Made by a program: the position numbers and the translations under genes. A DNA stretch of 64,000 bases. It comes from Sphingomonas flavescens. GTDB lineage: Bacteria > Pseudomonadota > Alphaproteobacteria > Sphingomonadales > Sphingomonadaceae. Below, piece by piece: positions 53,969-62,752 of this stretch. Within the stretch, counting starts at the first letter, position 1, and each line of letters opens with the position of its first letter. The stretch covers positions 2,404,001 to 2,468,000 of the forward strand of contig NZ_CP133016.1 of NCBI RefSeq assembly GCF_030866745.1, written 5' to 3'. Below the pieces are notes generated by a model, which saw only the letters and a list, made by a program, of their open reading frames with translations, made no database searches and was not told the origin of the DNA.

Positions 53969-56236
53969 ATGCCGCGCCATCGCTCCGCAGGGCTTCCCTC
54001 CCGCAAGCAGATCCTCGATTTCATCGCCTCGTCCGATCAACCCGCGGGAAAGCGGGAGATCGCGCGGGCATTCGGCCTGTCGGGGCAGGTCAAGATCGAC
54101 TTCAAGCGCTTGCTCAAGGACATGGCGGACGAGGGGCTGATCGACAGCTCGCCTGGGCGTGCTTTCCACCAATCTGGCGGCGTCCCGAAAGTCACCGTGC
54201 TGCGGGTGCAGGCGGTCGACGATGGCGGCACCGTCTGGGCGGTGCCCGAGCAATGGCATGCCGAAACACCGGCCCCGCGGCTCCGCGTGCTGGAACGCGG
54301 GCTAAAGGGCGCGTTGGGTATCGGCGACCGCATCCTCTCGCGGACGGAGGAGCGCGGGCAGGGCTTTGTCGCTCACCCAATGAAGAAGCTGGCGCGCTCG
54401 GCCGAGCTGGTGCTGGGCGTGGTCAAGCAGGAAGGGACGCGCTTCTGGCTGTCGCCGGTCGACAAGCGCGAACGGCGCGAACTGGCAATCGCCGACCTCA
54501 AGGACGCCGAAGTCGGCGACCTCGTCCTGTGCGAAGTCTCGGGCCGCCCACCGCGCGCCCAGGCACGGGTCGACGCGGTGCTGGGCGATCCGTTCGCGCC
54601 GCGCAGCTTCAGCCTGATCGCGATCCACAAACACGGGCTGCGGCACGAATTCGCGCAGGATGCGATCGACGAGGCGCACCGCGTCGCTCGGCAACCGCTC
54701 GGCGACCGCGAGGACCTGACGCACTTGCCCATCGTCGCCATCGATCCCGAGGACGCGCGCGACCACGACGACGCCATCTGGGCTGAGTCGGACGGGGAGG
54801 GGGGCTGGAACGCGGTCGTCGCCATCGCCGACGTCAGCTTCTACGTCCGGCCCGGCTCCCAACTCGACCGTGAAGCGCGGGCGCGGGGAAATAGCGTCTA
54901 TTTCCCCGATCGCGTCGTGCCGATGCTGCCGGAAGAGCTGTCGGCCGACATCTGCTCGTTGAAGGAAGGCGAGGACCGGGCTGCCATGGCGTGCCACCTC
55001 AAGATCTCGAAAGACGGTGAGATCAAAAGCTGGCGCTTCAGCCGCGCCCGGGTGCGGATCGCGGCCAATATCGCCTACGAAGACGCGCAGGCGGCGATCG
55101 ATGCCGCAGGCGAGGAGCGGGTCGAGGTCAGTTCACCGACGTGCGCCATGCCGCCAATTGCGGGGCGTGTGCCGCAGTCGCTCGTCGATGGCGCGCTCAA
55201 GCCGCTGTGGGCCTGCTGGCGTGCTTTATTTGCCGCGCGCACCAGGCGCGATCCGCTGGAGCTCGATCTGCCCGAACGCCGCGTCGTCCTGGATGAAAAG
55301 GGGCGCATCGCCTCGATCGATGCGCGCGAACGGCTCGATGCGCATCGTCTCGTCGAGGACTTCATGATCGCCGCGAACGTCGCGGCGGCGCGCGCGCTCG
55401 AAGCGAAGAAAGCGCCGGTGATGTACCGGATTCACGAGCCGCCCAGTCGCGAGAAGCTGGTTGCACTGAAGGACTACCTCGCCACGTTCAGCCTCGAATT
55501 CACCCTCGGGCAAGTGGTCAAACCGGTCACCTTCAACCGCATCATCGAGCGGGTCGGAGACGGCGACGGCCGCGAAGAGATCATGGAGCAGCTGCTGCGC
55601 ACGCAGATGCAGGCGCGCTACGGCCCGGAACGGCTCGGGCACTTCGGCCTGGCTTTAGCAACCTACGCTCACTTCACTTCACCGATCCGCCGCTATGCGG
55701 ATTTGTTGATTCACCGCGCGCTAGTGAGCGCGTACCGGCTCGGCGATGGCGGTTTGCCGCCGGGCGAGGACGAACGCTTTGAACAAATCGGCGAACAGAT
55801 CTCGATGCTCGAAAGGCGAGCAATGGAGGCTGAACGCGAGACGATCGATCGGTACGTCGCCGCCTATCTCTCCGACCGCGTCGGGCAACTGGTCGACTGC
55901 AAGATCACCGGCGTGCAGCCGTTCGGTTTCTTCGCAGCCGTCGAAGGCCTCGGCGGCGATGGGCTAATCTTCGCGAAGGATCTGGGCCGCGAATATTTTC
56001 GCTACGACGAAGCTTCGCGCGCGCTTGTCGGTGACGAAACCGGTGAGACCTATCGCGTTGGCCAGCGGCTCACGCTGCGCCTGGCGGAGGCCAATCCGGT
56101 TAGCGGCTCCTTGCGCTTTGCACTGCCGGAGGGCAGCTATGGCGGCGGCGGGGCACCCCTTCGACGTGCCCGGACGCGGGCGACCGGCAAAAGGGGGCGG
56201 CCCCCCAACATCCGGCATCAGTCGCGCCGGCGATAG
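53969..56236 (+). CDS. rnr: ribonuclease R
   Basis: A 755-residue RNase II-family exoribonuclease that degrades structured RNA 3' to 5'. In order: winged-helix and cold-shock domains (about 1-210), RNB catalytic domain (about 240-580) with the magnesium site in DPEDARDHDDAIWAE (near 257-271), then an S1 domain (about 635-720) and a basic tail. It leads a plus-strand run with a small membrane protein, an FMN reductase and a DoxX gene. With PNPase it makes two complementary RNA-decay exonucleases in this window. Confidence 0.95.
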   Translation: MPRHRSAGLPSRKQILDFIASSDQPAGKREIARAFGLSGQVKIDFKRLLKDMADEGLIDSSPGRAFHQSGGVPKVTVLRVQAVDDGGTVWAVPEQWHAETPAPRLRVLERGLKGALGIGDRILSRTEERGQGFVAHPMKKLARSAELVLGVVKQEGTRFWLSPVDKRERRELAIADLKDAEVGDLVLCEVSGRPPRAQARVDAVLGDPFAPRSFSLIAIHKHGLRHEFAQDAIDEAHRVARQPLGDREDLTHLPIVAIDPEDARDHDDAIWAESDGEGGWNAVVAIADVSFYVRPGSQLDREARARGNSVYFPDRVVPMLPEELSADICSLKEGEDRAAMACHLKISKDGEIKSWRFSRARVRIAANIAYEDAQAAIDAAGEERVEVSSPTCAMPPIAGRVPQSLVDGALKPLWACWRALFAARTRRDPLELDLPERRVVLDEKGRIASIDARERLDAHRLVEDFMIAANVAAARALEAKKAPVMYRIHEPPSREKLVALKDYLATFSLEFTLGQVVKPVTFNRIIERVGDGDGREEIMEQLLRTQMQARYGPERLGHFGLALATYAHFTSPIRRYADLLIHRALVSAYRLGDGGLPPGEDERFEQIGEQISMLERRAMEAERETIDRYVAAYLSDRVGQLVDCKITGVQPFGFFAAVEGLGGDGLIFAKDLGREYFRYDEASRALVGDETGETYRVGQRLTLRLAEANPVSGSLRFALPEGSYGGGGAPLRRARTRATGKRGRPPNIRHQSRRR

Positions 56237-56244
56237 GAGGACGA

Positions 56245-56550
56245 ATGGCAACCTCGGCGGCAGCGGTAATTGCGGCGGCGCGCCGGCGGGTCGAACGGCA
56301 GTTCTTCGACAAGGACGCCTTCAGCCCGGATCGGGCCATCGCGATCGACACGCCGCGCTTCGCCCAACAGCGCTTCCTCGATCAACTCAAGGATGAAAAC
56401 GTCGTCCATGAAATCGAGCCCGGCCGCTACTGGCTCGATCTCAAAGCCTATGAGGAAATGCGGCGTGCGCGGATGATCGCGGTGTTCAAGATCATCGGCC
56501 TGCTCATCATCGTCATGGTCTGCGTCGCGGTCGTCAACAGTATGCGATAA
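56245..56550 (+). CDS. small tail-anchored protein of unknown function
   Basis: A 101-residue protein with a single C-terminal membrane segment (about residues 80-98) and a charged cytoplasmic part including RRRVERQFFDKDAFS and LDQLKDENVVHEIEPGRYWL. AGGAGGACGA before ATG 56245 is a strong ribosome binding site, and the gene starts eight bases after rnr, so they are probably cotranscribed. No family recognised. Confidence 0.75.
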   Translation: MATSAAAVIAAARRRVERQFFDKDAFSPDRAIAIDTPRFAQQRFLDQLKDENVVHEIEPGRYWLDLKAYEEMRRARMIAVFKIIGLLIIVMVCVAVVNSMR

Positions 56551-56604
56551 AGGCGCAACTTTCGTTCGACCGGCGGATTGGGGCGTGCATCACAGGAGAA
56601 CGTC

Positions 56605-57216
56605 ATGGCCTACAAGATCGCGATTATCGTCGGCAGCCTTCGCGAAGGCAGCATCAACCGCAAGGTCGCACGCTCGATTTGTGGGCTGAAAGACAATCTC
56701 GACTGCTCGATGATCGAGATCGGCGACTTACCGCTCTACAACCAGGATCATGACGCCAATCCGCCGGAGCAGTACGTCCGGTTCCGTGAACAAATTGCGG
56801 CGGCTGACGGCGTGCTGTTCGTCAGCCCGGAATATAATCGCGGCATCCCCGGCGTGCTCAAGAACGCGATTGATATCGGGTCGAGGCCTTATGGGCAGAG
56901 CGTATTCGACAAGAAGCCCGCGGCGATTGTTACCGCCTCGCCTGGAAGCATTGGCGGGTTTGGCGCCAACCACCAGATCCGCCAGGCCTGCGTGTTCCTC
57001 AACATGCCCGTCATGCAGCAGCCGGAAGCCTATCTCGGCCACGTTACCGACGACAGCTTCGATGACAGCGGCTGCCTGAAGGAAGGGCCGCTGAAGGGGC
57101 TGATCACCAACCTGGCGCACGCCTTCCACGACTGGGTCGATATGATTCACCGTTCGCGACGATTGCTCGCCGAAGATTCGGCGCACGTTGCGCTGGCGGA
57201 GAAGGCACACGCGTGA
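56605..57216 (+). CDS. NADPH-dependent FMN reductase
   Basis: A 203-residue flavodoxin-fold reductase of the ChrR/azoreductase-like group. The phosphate-binding start is IAIIVGSLREGSINRKVA (about 5-22), and FVSPEYNRGIPGVLKNAID (near 73-91) is the family signature. It reduces FMN-bound quinones, azo dyes or chromate with NADPH. ATG 56605 follows AGGAGAACGTC. The DoxX gene is 62 bases downstream, a frequent association of quinone reductase with DoxX proteins. True substrate not known. Confidence 0.9.
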   Translation: MAYKIAIIVGSLREGSINRKVARSICGLKDNLDCSMIEIGDLPLYNQDHDANPPEQYVRFREQIAAADGVLFVSPEYNRGIPGVLKNAIDIGSRPYGQSVFDKKPAAIVTASPGSIGGFGANHQIRQACVFLNMPVMQQPEAYLGHVTDDSFDDSGCLKEGPLKGLITNLAHAFHDWVDMIHRSRRLLAEDSAHVALAEKAHA

Positions 57217-57278
57217 TCCTTCTTGCCGCCACCGGCCTGTCCGGTAAGCATGCGTAACGAATTGGAGGCACGGCACCC

Positions 57279-57689
57279 ATGGAATTCACCTGGCTTTCAC
57301 GCTGGCAACCGCAGCTCCATGCAATCCTGCGCATCATGGTCGGCCTGCTCTTCCTTGAGCATGGCATGCAGAAATTTCTGTCGTTCCCGCCCGGCGAGAT
57401 GGCAGGCATGGGTTTGGCGCTGAACAACCTTGCAGCCTATGCCGGCATCATCGAGTTGCTCTGCGGCTTCCTGATAACGATCGGCCTTTTCACCCGCCCC
57501 GCGGCCTTCCTGGCGTCCGGGACGATGGCGGTCGCATACTGGTATGCGCATGCGCCGAAAGATTTCTTCCCGGTCAACAACATGGGTGACGCGGCGATCC
57601 TCTATTGCTTCATCTTCCTCTACCTCGCCGCAGCCGGCGCCGGACCGTGGAGCGTCGATGCCTCGCGGAACCGGTCGACGATCAGGTGA
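57279..57689 (+). CDS. DoxX-family membrane protein
   Basis: A 136-residue protein with four membrane helices. ILRIMVGLLFLEHGMQKF (about 17-34) and a later GDAAILYCFIFLYLAAAG (about 102-119) are typical DoxX features. Family members link to thiol and quinone redox stress control. GGAGG lies about ten bases before ATG 57279. It ends overlapping the kynureninase stop on the other strand by eight bases. Confidence 0.88.
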   Translation: MEFTWLSRWQPQLHAILRIMVGLLFLEHGMQKFLSFPPGEMAGMGLALNNLAAYAGIIELLCGFLITIGLFTRPAAFLASGTMAVAYWYAHAPKDFFPVNNMGDAAILYCFIFLYLAAAGAGPWSVDASRNRSTIR

Positions 57690-58905
57690 CCTTCGAACGT
57701 GCTTTGAAGCGGGGCTCATCCCACTCGCCGGTACTGAGTACTTCGGCGAGAATTTCGGCAGCCCGAAAAACGTCGGAAAAGGAATTATAGAGCGGCGCAA
57801 AGCCAAACCGCATCAAGTCCGGCGCGCGGAAATCGCCGATGACGCCGCGGGCGATCAGCGCCTGCATGACCGCATAACCTTCGAAGTGCGAAAAGACGAC
57901 GTGGCTGCCCCGCCGCGCTGGATCACGCGGCGAAGCGAGGCGAACCTCGTTGCCGCACCCGGCCTCCACCGCGTCGATGAACAATTGCGAAAGTTGCCGT
58001 GACTTTGCCGCAAGGGCGGTCATGGCAATGCCCTCGAACGTAGCTAATCCGGCGTCGAGAGCGGCCAGCGCGAGAATGGATGGCGTACCGGTCAGAAATC
58101 TGGCGATGCCCGGTGCAGGACGGTAGTCGTCGACGAAGGCGAAGGGGTCGGCGTGACCCATCCAGCCTTGCAGCGGCGACCGAAGTTCGTCCTGAAGATC
58201 CCGGTCGACGAACATGAAGGCTGGCGCGCCAGGACCGCCGTTCAGATATTTGTAGCCGCATCCCACTGCCAGTCTGGTGCCCGCTGCAATCAGGTCGATC
58301 TCGATAGCGCCGGCGCTGTGCGACAGGTCCCAGATCGCGAGCGAGCCCGAAGCATGGGCAGCCGCATTGACGGCGGCCATGTCGTGGACGACGCCAGACC
58401 GGTAATCGACATGCGAGATCAGGACGGCCGCGACGTCTTCGTTGATAGCCTCGAGAATCTCATCGGGACCGACTGCCCGGACCTCCAAATCAAGCATCGA
58501 TGCCAGACCTCGGGCGACGTAGAGATCGGTCGGAAAATCCCTCTGTTGGACGACGATCGTCCTTCGTCCTGACCGTGCCTGCACAGCTGCCGCCAGAAGC
58601 TTGAACAGCGACACGCTTGTGGAATCCGCAATCACCAATTCGCCGGGACGAGCTCCAACGATAGGGGCCAGGCGGGCCGCGACATGAATCGGCCAATCAA
58701 TCCAGCTATGATCGTTCCAACTGGCGATCAGATCTCCGCCCCACTGCCGATTTACGACGTCCGCCAGCGCGGCCGGCGTCATCGCAGGCAGGGCCCCAAG
58801 CGAATTGCCGTCGAGATAAATGACACCGTCCGGCAACCGGAAGCGGGCGCTCGCAAATCCCAGCGGGTCGGCCGCGTCTAGGGCCTCAGCGTCGTCGACT
58901 GTCAC
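57682..58905 (-). CDS. kynU: kynureninase
   Basis: A 407-residue PLP enzyme cleaving kynurenine to anthranilate and alanine, or 3-hydroxykynurenine in NAD synthesis. [13 protein letters not shown] (near 28-40) is the N-terminal family signature; [14 protein letters not shown] precedes the PLP Lys in [16 protein letters not shown] (near 218). Start is GTG 58905, which overlaps the dcd stop (GTGA) without its own clear ribosome binding site, implying coupled translation. No other kynurenine genes are in the window. Confidence 0.93.
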   Translation of the reverse strand: MTVDDAEALDAADPLGFASARFRLPDGVIYLDGNSLGALPAMTPAALADVVNRQWGGDLIASWNDHSWIDWPIHVAARLAPIVGARPGELVIADSTSVSLFKLLAAAVQARSGRRTIVVQQRDFPTDLYVARGLASMLDLEVRAVGPDEILEAINEDVAAVLISHVDYRSGVVHDMAAVNAAAHASGSLAIWDLSHSAGAIEIDLIAAGTRLAVGCGYKYLNGGPGAPAFMFVDRDLQDELRSPLQGWMGHADPFAFVDDYRPAPGIARFLTGTPSILALAALDAGLATFEGIAMTALAAKSRQLSQLFIDAVEAGCGNEVRLASPRDPARRGSHVVFSHFEGYAVMQALIARGVIGDFRAPDLMRFGFAPLYNSFSDVFRAAEILAEVLSTGEWDEPRFKARSKVT

Positions 58906-59456
58906 AGCTTGGGAAGGGTGACGCCCTTCTGGCCCATATATTTGCCGGCGCGGTCGGCGTAGCTGACTTCGCACGGCTCGTTGCCCTGCAGGAAAAGGAA
59001 CTGGCACGCGCCTTCATTGGCGTAGACCTTGGCCGGCAGCGGCGTTGTGTTGGAAAATTCCAGCGTCACATGGCCTTCCCAACCGGGCTCCAGCGGCGTC
59101 ACGTTCACGATAATGCCGCAGCGTGCGTAGGTCGACTTGCCAAGGCAGATCACCAGCACGTCGCGTGGCACCCGGAAATACTCGACCGTCCGCGCCAGCG
59201 CGAAACTGTTGGGCGGGATGATGCATACGTCGGTCTGGCGGTCGACGAAGCTGTTGCTTGCGAAATCTTTCGGATCGACGGTCGCCGAATCGACATTGGT
59301 GAAGATCTTGAATTCATCCGCCACGCGCGCGTCGTAGCCGTAGGACGACAGGCCGTAGCTGATGCAATTCTCGCGTCGCTGCGCCTCGACGAACGGTTCG
59401 ATCATCGCATGGTGCTGGGCCTGCTCACGAATCCAGCGGTCGGACAAAATCGCCAT
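58902..59456 (-). CDS. dcd: dCTP deaminase
   Basis: A 184-residue trimeric deaminase converting dCTP to dUTP for thymidylate synthesis. [14 protein letters not shown] and [22 protein letters not shown] (about 31-52) open the fold; the active site is in [31 protein letters not shown], containing the conserved Ser, Arg and Glu (near 109-139). Length is standard. It diverges from dnaB, with a 185-base region between, and is followed by kynU in an overlapping arrangement. Confidence 0.96.
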   Translation of the reverse strand: MAILSDRWIREQAQHHAMIEPFVEAQRRENCISYGLSSYGYDARVADEFKIFTNVDSATVDPKDFASNSFVDRQTDVCIIPPNSFALARTVEYFRVPRDVLVICLGKSTYARCGIIVNVTPLEPGWEGHVTLEFSNTTPLPAKVYANEGACQFLFLQGNEPCEVSYADRAGKYMGQKGVTLPKL

Positions 59457-59509
59457 GCCGAGTGCCTAACGGGGCGGGCCGAATGCGGCAATTTCAGGCC
59501 GATTATTTC

Positions 59510-59583
59510 TGTGGATGCGGACTTCGTGACAGTTTCCGGACTTCCCGCGAACTGAATGCTGATTCATGCACAAGCTATCCACA
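59510..59583. promoter_or_regulatory. DnaA-box-like sites upstream of dnaB
   Basis: CTATCCACA (59575-59583) differs from the DnaA box TTATCCACA by one base, and TGTGGATGC (59510-59518) is a weaker inverted copy with two mismatches. Both lie in the dcd-dnaB intergenic region, 59 and 124 bases before the dnaB start. DnaA control of replication genes has precedent, but the second match could be chance. Confidence 0.35.
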
Positions 59584-59641
59584 ATCGTGCTACTTATGTT
59601 CCGTTTGGGTTGCTGCCCGCACAAGCGTAGGGACCGCCGCC

Positions 59642-61153
59642 ATGGCTGAAATTGTTCGCATCGCAGAACCGGTAGAACCGGCGCCCAATTCGACGCTTCC
59701 GCAGAACGTCGAGGCGGAGGCCGCGCTTCTCGGCGCGCTGATGATCGACAACCGGCTGGTCGAGGATGTCCAGCTAAAGCTGAAGTCCCACCATTTCTTC
59801 GAGCCGCTGCACGGCCGCATTTATGACGCGATCCTGCGCCTCACGGACAGCAATCGCGTCGCCAACCCCGTAACGCTGAAGCCGCTGTTCGAGACTGATG
59901 AAGCCATCAAAGAGGTCGGTGGCCCCGCCTATCTGGCGCAGCTGACCGGCTCGGGCGCGGCGGTCATCGGCGCGCGCGACTTCGCGACACAGATCTACGA
60001 CCTCGCGCTCCTGCGCGCCCTCATCGGCGTCGGGCGCGATCTCGTGGAAGGCGCGCTCGATACGAGTGAGGACGTTGCCCCCCTCGCTCAGATCGAGCGC
60101 GCCGAGACCGAATTGTACAAGGTCGCCGAAGAAGGCGGTGCGGAGGGCAAGGCGAAGAGCTTTGCCGAGGCCACCAAGGATGCGCTGCAACAGGCGGAAA
60201 AGGCGCTGAACAGCGGCGGCCACCTGTCGGGCTTCACCACCGGTCTCGAAGCCCTAAACTCGAAGCTTGGCGGCTTGCACAAGTCCGACTTGATCATCGT
60301 CGCCGGTCGTCCGGGCATGGGCAAGAGCGCGCTCGGCACGAACATGGCCTTTGCGGTGGCACGGCGGTTCCTACGCGATTCCGCCGACGGCATCGAGGCC
60401 AGTAAGTCTGCCGGTGCGCCCGCCGTGCTGTTCAGCCTGGAAATGTCGGCCGACCAGCTTGCCACGCGTATTTTGTCCGAGCAGTCGGGCATCACGTCCG
60501 AAAACTTGCGTACCGGCAAGATCAGCCAGCAGGAGTTTCGCGAACTCGCGCGCGCCGCGGCCGAGCTTGAGAGTCTGCCGCTGTACATCGACGATACTCC
60601 CGGGCTGACGATCGCCGCGCTGCGCACCCGCGCCCGGCGGCTCAAGCGACAGAAGAATATTGGCCTCGTCGTCGTCGACTATCTCCAGCTGCTCCAGGGC
60701 AGCGGGCGCAATGGTGCGGAGAACCGGGTGCAGGAAATCTCGGAGATCAGCCGCGGGCTTAAGCAGCTGGCCAAGGAAATCGACGTTCCCGTGATCGCGC
60801 TGTCGCAGCTCAGCCGTCAGGTCGAGCAGCGAGAGGACAAGCGGCCGCAGCTGTCCGACCTCCGTGAGTCCGGCTCGATCGAGCAGGACGCCGATATCGT
60901 CATCTTCATTTATCGCGAGGATTATTATTTGAAGGCGGTCGAGCCCGACATGCCGTCGCCCAACGAGACCGACAAGCTCGCCAAATACGAAGAGTGGAAC
61001 GCCAAGTTCGCGGCAGCCGCAGGCAAGGCAGAAGTGATCGTTGCCAAACAGCGTCACGGTTCCACCGGTATCGTCCGCGTCCGCTTCGATGGCCGCACCA
61101 CGAAATTCAGCGACGCGGTGGACGAGGGCTACATGCCTGAGTTGCGCAGCTAG
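59642..61153 (+). CDS. dnaB: replicative DNA helicase DnaB
   Basis: A 503-residue hexameric helicase that unwinds DNA ahead of the replisome. The N-terminal domain (LPQNVEAEAALLGALMIDN, about 20-38, to about 130) binds primase; the RecA-like core has Walker A GRPGMGKSALG (near 222) and VVVDYLQLLQGSGR (near 345) as Walker B. No intein is present. ATG 59642 is where family similarity begins; the longer frame from 59462 crosses the promoter. It converges with the L,D-transpeptidase gene. Confidence 0.96.
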   Translation: MAEIVRIAEPVEPAPNSTLPQNVEAEAALLGALMIDNRLVEDVQLKLKSHHFFEPLHGRIYDAILRLTDSNRVANPVTLKPLFETDEAIKEVGGPAYLAQLTGSGAAVIGARDFATQIYDLALLRALIGVGRDLVEGALDTSEDVAPLAQIERAETELYKVAEEGGAEGKAKSFAEATKDALQQAEKALNSGGHLSGFTTGLEALNSKLGGLHKSDLIIVAGRPGMGKSALGTNMAFAVARRFLRDSADGIEASKSAGAPAVLFSLEMSADQLATRILSEQSGITSENLRTGKISQQEFRELARAAAELESLPLYIDDTPGLTIAALRTRARRLKRQKNIGLVVVDYLQLLQGSGRNGAENRVQEISEISRGLKQLAKEIDVPVIALSQLSRQVEQREDKRPQLSDLRESGSIEQDADIVIFIYREDYYLKAVEPDMPSPNETDKLAKYEEWNAKFAAAAGKAEVIVAKQRHGSTGIVRVRFDGRTTKFSDAVDEGYMPELRS

Positions 61154-61181
61154 ACGCCAACACCTCGGGAGGGTGGGGATG

Positions 61182-61207
61182 GGGGCGCCGGAGCGATCCG
61201 GCGCCCC
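61182..61207. terminator. bidirectional hairpin between dnaB and the L,D-transpeptidase gene
   Basis: GGGGCGCCGG (61182-61191) and CCGGCGCCCC (61198-61207) form a perfect ten-pair stem with a six-base loop in the 60-base gap between convergent stops. No T tract follows on either strand, so termination would need another factor, but position and symmetry suit a shared 3'-end structure. Confidence 0.6.
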
Positions 61208-61213
61208 TAGCCA

Positions 61214-62692
61214 TTACGGGCCGACGTCGTCGCTGCTCTGCGGCTGGCGGATCTTGTGCGGCGGGCCGGGCGCGAGGTCGAGCGCCTTCGCGATATTCTC
61301 GTCCCATCCGTACAGGTCCGGCCGGAAGCGAACCGCGGAACCGTCCCAGAAAACGGTTTGATAGAGTAGGCGAACCGGCAGGTCCTTCGGCATCTTCACG
61401 AAGTTCTGGTCGGTTTCCTTCTGCATTGCCTGCTGGAATTCATCCTGGATGCCGGCATCGGCCGCCAGCATCGTGGCGAACTGGACCGCGTTCTGCACGC
61501 GGACGCAGCCATGGCTGCGATGGCGTTCAGGCAGATTGAAAAGGGCCTTTGCGGGCGTGTCGTGCAAATAGATCTGCTGATCGTCGGCCATGTCGAATTT
61601 GACGAGGCCCAAAGAGTTCTTGTCGCCTGACCCTTGGACGTAGAAGCCGTCCTTATTGATGGTGAAGTCGTTGTCCTTCAGCCATTGCTCACCCTTTGTG
61701 GCGAGCTCCTTGTCCCCGATACCCTTGGGCACGGTCCAAGTCGGCTTTGCAACGAGACGGAAAATCGGCGCCTGCAACTGCGGTGTTGGCTTGTCGTGTT
61801 CGCCCACCACCACGTTGCGAGTGTCGACCAGCTTTCCGTCGCGCCAGTATTGCAGGACGGCCGACGCCGTGTTCACGTCGATGCGTGTCGCCGGCGGTGT
61901 TCGCTGCAACCACCGCAGCCGCTCCATCGCCACCGCGATTTCACGGGCGCGATAGGCTGGGTCAGCGTTAACCGCATCAAGCGTGTCACCGCCGATGACA
62001 CCGTCCTGCTTGAATCCGAAGTCACCCTGAACCTTCTTCACCGCCGTGACGAGGTTGGGAGAGTAGGTGGTTGATGCTGCGTCAGGCTGCGCGCCGGGCT
62101 TTGGTTCAGGAGCGGCCGGCAAATAGCCCACGCCGCTCAGGGCGGCCACGATCTGCGGCATGCGCGGGTCGCTTTGGCCAGGCTTGATCGGCTTGCCGTC
62201 AGGGATCGGCTGATACTTTACCTTCGACGCGAGTTGGCCGAAGTGGATGTAGGCCTCGCCCAAAGCGCGATATTCATCCGTCTGCGGTGGCAATGTCGCG
62301 AGCCAGCCCTTCACGTCACCTTTCTGCAAGGCCTGCTGCAGTCCCTGACGCACGTCGACCTTTTCGTGCGGCAGCGTGTAGACGTCGTGCAACTTGTTCG
62401 GATCAGCATACCCATTGGCGAGGGCCGACGCATATTTTAGCGCTGCTTGTGTCAGCGCGGCGCCTTTTTCCCCGCCTTTGAGGAATAGATCCGGGTTCAA
62501 GCCGTTCGCTGGCGCCGTGGCGATCGCGTCGCGGAGCTGCTTTTCCGTGTCGGATTTCCAAGCATCATCGATTTCGGGCGAAGCAGGTGCCGACGCGCTC
62601 TGGTTGGACGTGTCCTGCACCGAGCAGGCGGTGAGGGCGGTGGTGCACAGGGCAAGGCCTAAGGCCGCGCCGCTCCAGGTTTTTATACTCAT
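61214..62692 (-). CDS. L,D-transpeptidase (YcbB-type), lipoprotein
   Basis: A 492-residue peptidoglycan cross-linking enzyme forming 3-3 bridges. It begins with a lipoprotein-like signal (LTAC near residues 20-23), has a helical region, a peptidoglycan-binding domain (about 210-265) and the YkuD domain (about 300-460) with the active site HRSHGCVRVQNA containing the catalytic Cys near residue 400. The domain plan is that of E. coli YcbB/LdtD. It converges with dnaB. Confidence 0.9.
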   Translation of the reverse strand: MSIKTWSGAALGLALCTTALTACSVQDTSNQSASAPASPEIDDAWKSDTEKQLRDAIATAPANGLNPDLFLKGGEKGAALTQAALKYASALANGYADPNKLHDVYTLPHEKVDVRQGLQQALQKGDVKGWLATLPPQTDEYRALGEAYIHFGQLASKVKYQPIPDGKPIKPGQSDPRMPQIVAALSGVGYLPAAPEPKPGAQPDAASTTYSPNLVTAVKKVQGDFGFKQDGVIGGDTLDAVNADPAYRAREIAVAMERLRWLQRTPPATRIDVNTASAVLQYWRDGKLVDTRNVVVGEHDKPTPQLQAPIFRLVAKPTWTVPKGIGDKELATKGEQWLKDNDFTINKDGFYVQGSGDKNSLGLVKFDMADDQQIYLHDTPAKALFNLPERHRSHGCVRVQNAVQFATMLAADAGIQDEFQQAMQKETDQNFVKMPKDLPVRLLYQTVFWDGSAVRFRPDLYGWDENIAKALDLAPGPPHKIRQPQSSDDVGP

Positions 62693-62752
62693 CGCCGCAA
62701 AGAACGCCGCCGGGCCGCAAAGCGATCCACGGCCGTTACGCCTTGTCCCGTT

